From assembly GCF_003063415.1 (NCBI RefSeq), contig NZ_NESK01000009.1:54739-118738 (forward strand): 64,000 nucleotides of DNA, in the 5' to 3' direction. The notes beneath the pieces were generated by a model that worked only from the letters and a program-made list of their open reading frames with translations, was not told the origin of the DNA and did not search any database. This stretch comes from Limnohabitans sp. 2KL-17 (GTDB taxonomy: Bacteria; Pseudomonadota; Gammaproteobacteria; Burkholderiales; Burkholderiaceae_C). A program made the translations under genes and the position numbers. Of this stretch, positions 55,173-62,593 are shown in pieces. Every line of letters starts with the position of its first letter. Position 1 is the first letter of the stretch.

Positions 55173-57269
55173 ATGAACACCGAAACCTTGACCCGTACGA
55201 CCGCCCCCTACGTGCCGCAAATCCGGCTGTACCAAAACTGGCTGCGTGACCAGCGTGGCCTGAGTTTCGCCACCTACGACGAGCTGTGGCGATGGTCGGT
55301 GACCGACCTGGACGCATTTTGGCAAAGCATTTGGGATTATTTCCAGTTCGAGTCCATCACGCCTTACACCGCCGTGCTGGCCAACAACGTCATGCCGGGT
55401 GCCAAGTGGTTTCCGGGTGCCAAGACCAATTACGCGCACCAGGTGCTGCGCCACGCCAAACCCGCGCACGAGGCCGGGTTTTTAGCGGTCATCAGCCTGA
55501 ATGAAAAAGGCCTGCGCCGAGAAATGAGCTGGCCCGAGTTGCGCCGCCAAGTCGCTGCCATGGCCTTGCACTTGCAAGCCCAGGGCGTGCAGCCCGGTGA
55601 CCGCGTAGCGGCCTATTTGCCCAACATTCCTGAAGCCATGGTGGCTTTTCTGGCCACGGTCAGCATTGGTGGCGTCTGGAGCATTTGCGCGCCCGATATG
55701 GGCACGCATGCCGTGCTCGACCGGTTCAGGCAGATCGAGCCCAAGGTGCTGATTGCAGTCGACGGCGTGAGCTATGGTGGCCGTGACTTCGACCGCATGA
55801 GCGTGGTGCAGGAACTGAAAGACGCGCTGCCCACCGTGCAACACGTCATCGTCCACGAGAACCTGGGGACACTCGACCTGGCCAACTGCGACGTGGCAGC
55901 CAGCGTGCAAATGGCCACCATCACGGCACGCAACGATGCAGACGTAGAGGCCTTCGAGCCCATGTGGTTGCCGTTTGACCACCCTTTGTGGATCGTTTAT
56001 TCCAGCGGCACCACCGGCCTGCCCAAGCCCATCGTGCACGGCCATGGCGGCACCGTCATCGTGGCCCTGGCCAACAAGATCCTGCACAACGACGTGGGCT
56101 GCAGCTACCAGCCCAACAGCTGGGGCGAACGCTTTCATTGGTACAGCTCCACCGGCTGGGTCATGTGGAACGCGCAGGTGGCGGGCCTGCTCAATGGCGT
56201 GACCTGCGTGATCTACGACGGCAACCCCGGCGGCAGCAAAGACAACCCCGACTGGGGCATCCTGTGGCGCATGGCGGCCGAAGAAAAGGTCACCTTTTTT
56301 GGTGCTGGCGCCGCCTTTTTCGCCAATTGCCAAAAAGCCGGACTGGACATTGCCCGCTGCGGCGACCTGTCGGGGGTGCGTGCACTGGGCACCACCGGCT
56401 CGCCCTTGTCACCCGAAACGCAAATCTGGGGCACTGAACAATTCAAAAACATCGGCACCGACATCTGGTGGTGCAATCTTTCGGGCGGCACCGACTTTGC
56501 GGGCGCCTTTGTGGGCGGACACCGCGAGCTGCCGCAAGAGGCGGGCGTCATGCAGTGCCGCATGTTGGGCGCCGCTGTCGAGTCATGGAACGAAGCGGGC
56601 GAGCCCGTCCAGGGCGAGGTGGGTGAGCTGGTCTGCACACAACCGATTCCGTCCATGCCCTTGTTCTTTTGGGGCGACCAGGGCAACGCCCGTTACCTCA
56701 GCAGCTATTTCGAGATGTACCCGGCAGGCCACGGCCGAAAGCCTGGCGGCGGCGATGGCCCGGCCAGCATGGGCGGCGTCTGGCGACATGGTGACTGGCT
56801 GCGCATTGGCAACGAACAAGGCCAAGGCGAAGGCTGCGTGATCTTTGGGCGCAGTGACGCCACCATCAACCGCCATGGCTTGCGCATGGGCACCAGCGAG
56901 CTGTACAGCGCCGTTGAAGCGCTGCCCGAAGTCATGGACTCGATGGTGGTCGATCTGGAGTACTTGGGCCGCGAAAGCTACATGCCGCTGTTTGTGGTGC
57001 TGCGCCCCGGCACGGTGTTTGACGACGCCCTCAAGGCCCGACTGAACAATGCCATCAAAGTGGCGCTCAGCCCGCGCTTTATTCCCAATGAAATCTTTTT
57101 GGTGGCCGAGATTCCACGCACCTTGTCCGGCAAAAAGCAGGAGTTGCCGATCAAGAAACTCATGCTCGGCCAACCGCTCGAAAAAGTGGTCAATAAGGAC
57201 GCGATGGCCAATCCGGGGTGTCTGGATTGGTATGTGGATTTGGCCCAACGGCATTTGGCCAGGGCCTGA
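55173..57269 (+). CDS. Acetoacetate--CoA ligase
   Basis: 698-aa adenylate-forming enzyme that activates acetoacetate (ketone-body or polyhydroxybutyrate turnover). The N-terminal acetyl-CoA-synthetase-like cap includes WFPGAKTNYAHQVLRH. The AMP-binding P-loop is IVYSSGTTGLPKPIVHGHGG. Later blocks are NSWGERFHWYSSTGWVMWNAQV, WWCNLSGGTDFAGAFVGG and the hinge region GRSDATINRHGLRMGTSELY. The catalytic Lys is in TLSGKKQELPIKKLMLG. Length fits the family. It stands alone, convergent with a small membrane gene 17 bp away. Confidence 0.93.
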   Translation: MNTETLTRTTAPYVPQIRLYQNWLRDQRGLSFATYDELWRWSVTDLDAFWQSIWDYFQFESITPYTAVLANNVMPGAKWFPGAKTNYAHQVLRHAKPAHEAGFLAVISLNEKGLRREMSWPELRRQVAAMALHLQAQGVQPGDRVAAYLPNIPEAMVAFLATVSIGGVWSICAPDMGTHAVLDRFRQIEPKVLIAVDGVSYGGRDFDRMSVVQELKDALPTVQHVIVHENLGTLDLANCDVAASVQMATITARNDADVEAFEPMWLPFDHPLWIVYSSGTTGLPKPIVHGHGGTVIVALANKILHNDVGCSYQPNSWGERFHWYSSTGWVMWNAQVAGLLNGVTCVIYDGNPGGSKDNPDWGILWRMAAEEKVTFFGAGAAFFANCQKAGLDIARCGDLSGVRALGTTGSPLSPETQIWGTEQFKNIGTDIWWCNLSGGTDFAGAFVGGHRELPQEAGVMQCRMLGAAVESWNEAGEPVQGEVGELVCTQPIPSMPLFFWGDQGNARYLSSYFEMYPAGHGRKPGGGDGPASMGGVWRHGDWLRIGNEQGQGEGCVIFGRSDATINRHGLRMGTSELYSAVEALPEVMDSMVVDLEYLGRESYMPLFVVLRPGTVFDDALKARLNNAIKVALSPRFIPNEIFLVAEIPRTLSGKKQELPIKKLMLGQPLEKVVNKDAMANPGCLDWYVDLAQRHLARA

Positions 57270-57286
57270 AGGCCCCGGTCAACAAC

Positions 57287-57631
57287 TCAGGGCGCTTTGC
57301 GTTTCAACAGCCGCAAAACGGGGGCTTGAACCACCGCTTTGACACGTTGCGGCACAGCGCTCAAAGCCCTCACCAACGCCCCTTTTTTGACAAAGATGCG
57401 GCGGGGTGCATCAGCCCCCTTGCCGGGCAACTTCCAGCGGCTTGTGGGTTGCCAAATGCTGGTCGCCACCAATTGCAGCGTGGCTAACAACAACATCACC
57501 TGCAGGCCAAACAGAAACAGGAAACCCCAGGAAATGTCCGGCCACAGCAGGCGCAAAAGCGCCATCACCAAGGGCAGGCCCAAAACGGCGATGACGGCCC
57601 ACTTCAAGTTGAGTGCTGGACGCTTTGCCAT
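57287..57631 (-). CDS. Small membrane protein downstream of dapD, unknown function
   Basis: 114 aa with two hydrophobic segments (WAVIAVLGLPLVMALLRLLW and FLFLFGLQVMLLLATLQLVA). A strongly basic C-terminal tail follows (GKGADAPRRIFVKKGALVRAL to KRKAP). No family recognised. Starts 4 bp after the dapD stop on the same strand, so it is co-transcribed. Confidence 0.65.
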   Translation of the reverse strand: MAKRPALNLKWAVIAVLGLPLVMALLRLLWPDISWGFLFLFGLQVMLLLATLQLVATSIWQPTSRWKLPGKGADAPRRIFVKKGALVRALSAVPQRVKAVVQAPVLRLLKRKAP

Positions 57632-57635
57632 GGCT

Positions 57636-58613
57636 TCAGTTCTTGTGCAACTCGGCGTTCAACTCGCCCCAGCTCTTGTTGCGCGGGATGGCGTGCAAAG
57701 CGCCAGACTGTGAATCGCGGCGGAACAAGATGCCGTTTTTGCCGGACAGCTCTTTGGCCTTGATCACGCTGCCGTCGGGCAGTTGCACGCGGCTGCCGCC
57801 GGTGATGTAGCAACCGGCCTCGACGATGCAGTCGTCGCCCAGCGAGATGCCGATGCCGGCGTTCGCACCCAGCAGGCAACGCTTGCCCACTTGGATCACT
57901 TCTTTGCCACCCCCAGACAGGGTGCCCATGATGGACGCGCTGCCGCCGATGTCGCTGGCGTCGTCCACCACCACACCGGCACTGATGCGGCCTTCGACCA
58001 TGCTGGCACCCAGGGTGCCGGCGTTGAAGTTGCAAAAACCTTCGTGCATGACCGTGGTGCCGCTGGCCAGGTGCGCGCCCAGGCGCACGCGGTCGGCGTT
58101 GGCGATGCGCACGCCCGACGGCACAACGTAGTCGGTCATCTGCGGGAACTTGTCCACGCCTTTGATCTCCAGCAGGCGACCGGTGGCACGCGCCTTCATG
58201 CGGGCGGCAGGCACTTCGCTCACGGCGCAGGGGCCAAAGTTGGTCCAGGCCACGTTGGCCAGCAGGCCAAAAATACCGGTCATGTTGGCGCCATGCGGCA
58301 ACACCAGACGGTGGCTCAGCAGGTGCAGGCGCAGGTAAGCGTCGTGTGTGTCAGCGGGCGCGTCGGCCAGGCTTTTGATCTCGGTGCGCACGGCCACCAC
58401 GGTGGTGCCGCGCACGCTGCAGGCGGTCAGTGCTTTGGCGGCATCAGCGCCCAGAGCGGCCACAGCCTCGGCTTCGGTCAGGCGGGTGCTGCCGCTGGCG
58501 GCCACGTCGCCCGCCAGTTCAGGGGCGGGGAACCAGGTGTCCAGCACGGTGCCGTCAGCGGCGAGGGTCGCGAGGCCGGTGGCGCGTGCGCCGGTGGTTT
58601 GGTAGGTGCTCAT
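57636..58613 (-). CDS. dapD: Tetrahydrodipicolinate N-succinyltransferase, actinobacterial-type DapD
   Basis: 325-aa acyltransferase of the lysine/diaminopimelate pathway, transferring succinyl from succinyl-CoA. It follows the long DapD form known from Mycobacterium: GLATLAADGTVLDTWFPAPEL at the N-terminus, then YLRLHLLSHRLVLPHGANM. The shared signatures FPQMTDYVVPSGVRIANADRVRLGAHLA and GTLGASMVEGRISAGVVV follow in the left-handed beta-helix. The usual proteobacterial DapD is about 275 aa with a different N-terminus. A GGAG ribosome-binding site precedes the ATG. Possibly transferred or a second DapD; the rest of the genome would tell. Confidence 0.92.
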   Translation of the reverse strand: MSTYQTTGARATGLATLAADGTVLDTWFPAPELAGDVAASGSTRLTEAEAVAALGADAAKALTACSVRGTTVVAVRTEIKSLADAPADTHDAYLRLHLLSHRLVLPHGANMTGIFGLLANVAWTNFGPCAVSEVPAARMKARATGRLLEIKGVDKFPQMTDYVVPSGVRIANADRVRLGAHLASGTTVMHEGFCNFNAGTLGASMVEGRISAGVVVDDASDIGGSASIMGTLSGGGKEVIQVGKRCLLGANAGIGISLGDDCIVEAGCYITGGSRVQLPDGSVIKAKELSGKNGILFRRDSQSGALHAIPRNKSWGELNAELHKN

Positions 58614-58632
58614 GGGGTGCTCCGAAAATGAA

Positions 58633-58653
58633 AGCCCTCAGGGAATGAGGGCT
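58633..58653 (-). terminator. Hairpin with T-rich tail in the NYN-dapD gap
   Basis: An 8-bp perfect stem (AGCCCTCA/TGAGGGCT) with a 5-base loop is followed on the minus strand by TTTCATTTT, 20 bases before the dapD ATG. It could end the NYN transcript or attenuate dapD. The 163-bp gap holds no gene. Confidence 0.5.
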
Positions 58654-58776
58654 GGTAAATCTGATGGCGAGATTATCGGGGATGGCGAGGGTCGGCACGA
58701 CCTGGTTCAATGAATGCCATGAGTTCATCGAAAAAGACGGAATGTGTGGGCACTACGGCTGGCATCCGGAGTTTGA

Positions 58777-59529
58777 TCACCAATGTGCAGGCTTGCTGGC
58801 TGGCTTTCTCTTCGTCGGGACGTTTGGGGGGAGCTGGGACTGAATAAGTTCTTCATCTCTGATATGCCGCCGAACCCAGTGCGCAAGCTCGGTTAATCGC
58901 TTGTTCGGGTGCACCCTGCTGGGAGAGCTGTCTTCTTTGAGAGGCATGACCAGGCCAATTCTGACCGCAGGCACATCCTCACGAATCATGCGCAAGGCAG
59001 GCTTCATGTCACTGTCGTTAGAGCAAATGACCACCTGATCTGTTTTGCCTTGAATGGCGTCGCGGTAAGCATGCAAAGCAATGTTCACGTCGGTCTGTTT
59101 TTCTTCAATCATCCAGACAGGCGATACGCGTTCTTTGCTGGGTGGGACGTTTTGAGTGAATTCTGGCAACAAAGTGGGCTCAAAAATGTGGAAGCCCTTG
59201 ATGATTTGCACCCAACCAGAAGGACCCGCTTCCAGGGCCCTGAGGTACTGAGTCTGCGCATTGGTGGATGCTGCCCCGTGCCGCGCGTAGCGCACCATGA
59301 CGGGCGCTGTGAAGTACTTGATGGCGACAACCTGGGCATTTGGGTCTTGTGGCCGCAATATGCGGTCACGAAACAATGCCATGATGTCCAGCCATTTGTA
59401 GGACGTTCCCTTGAGACGGGCGTAATACAGGTTGTAGCCGTCCACGTAGATGGTGGTTCTGGTCAATGGGTGATCCAGACGTGAAAAGACCACCTTGAAA
59501 GGTGGTCTTTTCGCCCTAGGCTGAGCCAA
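58777..59529 (-). CDS. NYN-domain (PIN-like) putative nuclease
   Basis: 250 aa. The NYN fold is clear: TTIYVDGYNLYYARLKGTSYKWLD at the start with D30, EEKQTDVNIALHAYRDAI with D147, and VVICSNDSDMKPALRMIRED with D172 and D174. This leaves a complete acidic metal site as in PIN/NYN RNases. A basic C-terminal tail follows. The annotated ATG 59529 is uncertain: the first 20 codons contain a perfect 30-bp hairpin. The family N-terminus would instead fit a TTG start at 59466. It lies 109 bp downstream of a type IIG-like enzyme on the same strand, so both may form one accessory module. Confidence 0.82.
   Translation of the reverse strand: MAQPRAKRPPFKVVFSRLDHPLTRTTIYVDGYNLYYARLKGTSYKWLDIMALFRDRILRPQDPNAQVVAIKYFTAPVMVRYARHGAASTNAQTQYLRALEAGPSGWVQIIKGFHIFEPTLLPEFTQNVPPSKERVSPVWMIEEKQTDVNIALHAYRDAIQGKTDQVVICSNDSDMKPALRMIREDVPAVRIGLVMPLKEDSSPSRVHPNKRLTELAHWVRRHIRDEELIQSQLPPNVPTKRKPASKPAHW
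59483..59512 (-). terminator. Perfect 14-bp hairpin with T-rich arm at the NYN gene 5' end
   Basis: GAAAAGACCACCTT and its exact complement are separated by only two bases. On the minus strand the second arm ends TCTTTTC, like a Rho-independent terminator. It lies between the upstream methylase stop and the probable NYN TTG start. It may terminate or attenuate the methylase transcript. Confidence 0.6.
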
Positions 59530-59638
59530 CTGAATGGCACTGCAAAGGGATTGTTAACAGTTATTGTAGGGCGTGAGTTGCACTTTGTCGCGTGGACCAT
59601 TGGAAATAACGGTAAATCACGGTAGTGCATGGCAGTCC

Positions 59639-62026
59639 TCACCGCAGAAAACCCAGGCTGAAGACTTGTGGGCGCAGCTTGTGGGTCAGGGCTTGGTAGG
59701 CCACCTCAAAGGGGCTGAAGTTGACGGGGGCGGTGTCACCGCTTTTGTTGCGCTCGCCCAGGGCGTTGCGCACTTGGTACCAGCCCACATCGGCGCGGTT
59801 GAGTTTGTATTGGTCGCGCACGGTGCGCACATCGGTGTGGGCAAAGTAGGTGGTCCACAAGCTGCGCCCGGCATCCAGCACCGCTGTGGCTTCTTCAGAC
59901 AAAGTCTTGTCTGCCAGGTACTGCACCATGAAGTCGGATTCAAAACGATCGGGGGCGTTGACTTCGGCCTCGGTGAAGGGGATGAAGTGGTTGACGATGG
60001 ACCACTTTTTGCCGTTCCATTCCAGGTCGTTGGCGCTGGCGGTCAGGTTGCTGCCGTTGAACAGCATCCACAACAGGCAGTCGGTTTTGAACTCGTCCGT
60101 GAGCGGCTCGGTGGGTTGCAGGAATTGATCGCGGTCGTTGAGCCAGGTGGGTTTGATGAGGCGCCGCGCTGCAAAAATCACTGTGGCTTTTTCAAGGTTC
60201 GCAGGGGTGATGTGAAAGCCGTTGCCTTGGCTACAAACGGAAGAAAATAAGGCCGTTAATGTGCCTGCATGTTGTAAATCATTGCTGTTACTGAGCAAGT
60301 AACCAATCGCATCGGATCGCCATGACGTGACCTTGGCATGGGCAATTTGCGGGTGCACTGCATTTTTGAGTGGAATATGGGTGGCATCGGTTTTCAACCG
60401 TGGCATCCAAATATTCAAATAGCTGCTTTTGGGCAGGTTGTAAAAAGACTTTTCTCCGATGGGCTTGGCATATTTGTTCAGAACCTCTGTCACCACTTTG
60501 CGCAAAGGCGTTTTGTCGGTGGCAAGCTGATCTGTTTTCCAAACCAAAAATCCTATTGGGAAATCCCCCTTCAATCCGTCAAACGATTTGCTGTGTACGA
60601 CAAAACCACCCAGGTGTTTGGCATTCCATTTCTCGCGGAATTGTTCAAAGTTGGGGGCATTCACGTACTTCAGCGTGCTGAACATCGCCAATGTGGCGGT
60701 GGGCATTTCCTGTGCTGTTCGTGCCAAAAATTGCACAAACAATTCACGCGCCGCATAGCCGTAATCGGCCTTGTTCATCAAGGCACCCATGCGCGTTTTG
60801 GCCACGTCGGTTTTGCCTTCATTGCCTTGTGAGTTCGCCGCCTCCGCATAAGGCGGATTGATCAACACCAAAATCTTCTTCCCCTCTGTAATCGCTTTGC
60901 GCAGCCCTGCAGGCACCTTGTCACTCAGGCTGTAATCAATTTCGCCCTCCTCGGTGATGTCGTCGTTCAAATAGTCGTATTGAAAGCGTTGCGCCGACAC
61001 GCAGGTCTTGGTGGCTTTCATCACGTCGATGTCGGCTTGGTCCAGCGTGCTCATATAGAGGTTGCGCGGGTTGCTGTGTTTGACTTGCAGGTTGCCTACG
61101 CCGCAGCACATGTCCCAGACGATGTAGTCTTTTTGCCAGTGGGCGCCCAGCGTTTCGGCCAGCTTGTCATAGGCTTTGTCCACCACATGGAGGGGTGTGT
61201 AATACGCGCCTTTGAAGCTGCGCTCATCGTATGGAATCAGGCTGTCACGCCGCTCCAGCAGGTAATCGCGGTATTCCGATTTGGGCGGGCGGTGGTAGAT
61301 GGCCCAAAACTGGCGATAGCCTTCCTTGTTGCCCAGGTCAAAATTTTTGCCCTTGAGTGAAAAGACGGGTGCGTCGTTTTTGTGCATCAGCTCCGCCGGC
61401 AAATTGGTGTGTGTGGATACGGTGCCGTCGTGCATGATGTCGGCAAAAAACAGCAGGGCGTAATCTTCTTCGCTCACGCCCACGATCTCGCGCCCCACCA
61501 TGGCCACCCATTTGTCGAACACCTGTTTCAGGTTGTCTGGCGTGATCTGTGTTCGGATGATGTCGCCCGACTTGATCGCCGCTTTGACGGTGCTGATGAA
61601 CTCGTCTTCGTGCGTCTTGATGCGGAACTGCACAAAATAAGTGCCGATGTGGGCCGAGATTTCGTCCAGCGCTTCTTGCGTGAACTGGCTTGCGGACTTG
61701 CCCCACTTGACGGTTTTCTTGGCCAGAAAAGGCAGCACATCGGCGCTTTTCATGATCGCCGCTTTTTCGGTGTCGATGACCGCCAGGAAGGGCGGTACCG
61801 GCTCGCCTTTGTTCAGCGCCACCTGCACGTAATGCAACAGCTGCGTGAACATGGCGTAGCTGGAGTTGCGGTCGGTGTCTTTGGCCTCGAACCAGATCTC
61901 GCGCGTCTGAATGTCGATCAGGCCTTTGGAGTAGCCCTTGAGGCCCAGGGCCTTGATGTAAGCGTCCTTGACGTCCTCTTCGCTCTTGGCGGTTTGCAGT
62001 TGGGTGTAGAGGCTCACGGCGGACAA
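59639..62026 (-). CDS. Type IIG-like restriction/adenine-methyltransferase protein
   Basis: 795-aa single-chain enzyme. The N-terminal part (1-130) contains IDIQTREIWFEAKDT, with Asp/Glu/Lys in the PD-(D/E)xK manner of a nuclease. The central N6-adenine methyltransferase shows GAYYTP (274-279), SAM motif DMCCGVGNL (305-313) and catalytic NPPY (390-393). The C-terminal 350 residues are probably the target-recognition part (KGDFPIGFLVWKT, NVWMP-like NIWMPRL). This order is that of type IIG/BREX-like RM enzymes. The first codon appears to be TTG at 62026, lying inside a large dyad; GTG 62017 is an alternative. Target sequence unknown. No separate specificity subunit is nearby. Confidence 0.85.
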   Translation of the reverse strand: MSAVSLYTQLQTAKSEEDVKDAYIKALGLKGYSKGLIDIQTREIWFEAKDTDRNSSYAMFTQLLHYVQVALNKGEPVPPFLAVIDTEKAAIMKSADVLPFLAKKTVKWGKSASQFTQEALDEISAHIGTYFVQFRIKTHEDEFISTVKAAIKSGDIIRTQITPDNLKQVFDKWVAMVGREIVGVSEEDYALLFFADIMHDGTVSTHTNLPAELMHKNDAPVFSLKGKNFDLGNKEGYRQFWAIYHRPPKSEYRDYLLERRDSLIPYDERSFKGAYYTPLHVVDKAYDKLAETLGAHWQKDYIVWDMCCGVGNLQVKHSNPRNLYMSTLDQADIDVMKATKTCVSAQRFQYDYLNDDITEEGEIDYSLSDKVPAGLRKAITEGKKILVLINPPYAEAANSQGNEGKTDVAKTRMGALMNKADYGYAARELFVQFLARTAQEMPTATLAMFSTLKYVNAPNFEQFREKWNAKHLGGFVVHSKSFDGLKGDFPIGFLVWKTDQLATDKTPLRKVVTEVLNKYAKPIGEKSFYNLPKSSYLNIWMPRLKTDATHIPLKNAVHPQIAHAKVTSWRSDAIGYLLSNSNDLQHAGTLTALFSSVCSQGNGFHITPANLEKATVIFAARRLIKPTWLNDRDQFLQPTEPLTDEFKTDCLLWMLFNGSNLTASANDLEWNGKKWSIVNHFIPFTEAEVNAPDRFESDFMVQYLADKTLSEEATAVLDAGRSLWTTYFAHTDVRTVRDQYKLNRADVGWYQVRNALGERNKSGDTAPVNFSPFEVAYQALTHKLRPQVFSLGFLR

Positions 62027-62052
62027 TACTGAACAAATAATTCAGCATTGTC
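62022..62052. promoter_or_regulatory. 31-bp dyad over the methylase start codon
   Basis: GACAATACTGAA and TTCAGCATTGTC are complementary at 11 of 12 positions around a 7-base centre. The dyad covers the TTG start and the usual ribosome-binding position of the type IIG-like gene. A second, weaker dyad (AGTACTTT/AAAGTATT, 62055-62076) lies directly upstream. Either an operator or a start-sequestering RNA hairpin. Confidence 0.6.
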
Positions 62053-62143
62053 TTAGTACTTTAGTTAAAAAGTATTATTTATATGTAACTTGATGTACGT
62101 CCTGCAAAACACAAGCGCACATCACCCGCCCATCACCCGCACA

Positions 62144-62176
62144 TCCCTTGGTCGTCCCTTGGTCATCCCTTGGCTA
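62144..62176 (+). repeat. Short tandem repeat, 3 x 11 bp
   Basis: Three units based on TCCCTTGGTCA, the last degenerate, preceded by two copies of CATCACCCGC. They lie in the gene-free interval 62053-62207 between the type IIG-like gene and the acuI remnant. Confidence 0.7.
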
Positions 62177-62207
62177 GGGCTTGGTCTTGACCGCGCCGTT
62201 GGCCTGA

Positions 62208-62384
62208 TCAGCGGTTCACATCCACCACCACCCGCCCGCGCACCTGCCCCGCCAAAATTTGTGCACCCAGCTCGATGGCTTCGGCCAAGCCCACTTCGCG
62301 GGTCATGCGCTCCAGTTGCGCCGTGTCCAGGTCTTGGGCCAGTCGGGCCCAGGTGGCTTCGCGCCATCTTGACAAGGCTCCCGG
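62208..62384 (-). pseudogene. acuI: C-terminal remnant of an AcuI-type (YhdH) quinone/acryloyl-CoA reductase
   Basis: About 58 codons ending LAGQVRGRVVVDVNR, preceded by WARLAQDLDTAQLERMTREVGLAEAIELGAQI. This is the conserved C-terminus of AcuI/YhdH medium-chain reductases (normally about 325 aa). The frame continues upstream to 62444 but without family similarity, and the catalytic and cofactor domains are missing. Read as a gene decapitated by an insertion or deletion, leaving a non-functional tail. Confidence 0.8.
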
Positions 62385-62593
62385 GGGGACTGCTGTGGTA
62401 ACGCAAAGGTGGTCGATCAAATGACGCATGACCTCTCTGGCCATGAACGGCGGATGCGGTTATGCGTCAATGCAATCCTCCAGGATGCGATACTTCGCAC
62501 TTGAACAAGCGTTAAAATCTAATTTCTAATAAAAATTTTCTAAAAGATACTTTGTATCGCATCCGTATTTTTTTAATTTAATATAAATACAAA

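Noticed and set aside
57262..57275. GGGCCT/AGGCCC hairpin after acetoacetate--CoA ligase
   Set aside because: Only a 6-bp stem over the stop codon, with no T-run; too weak to call a terminator.
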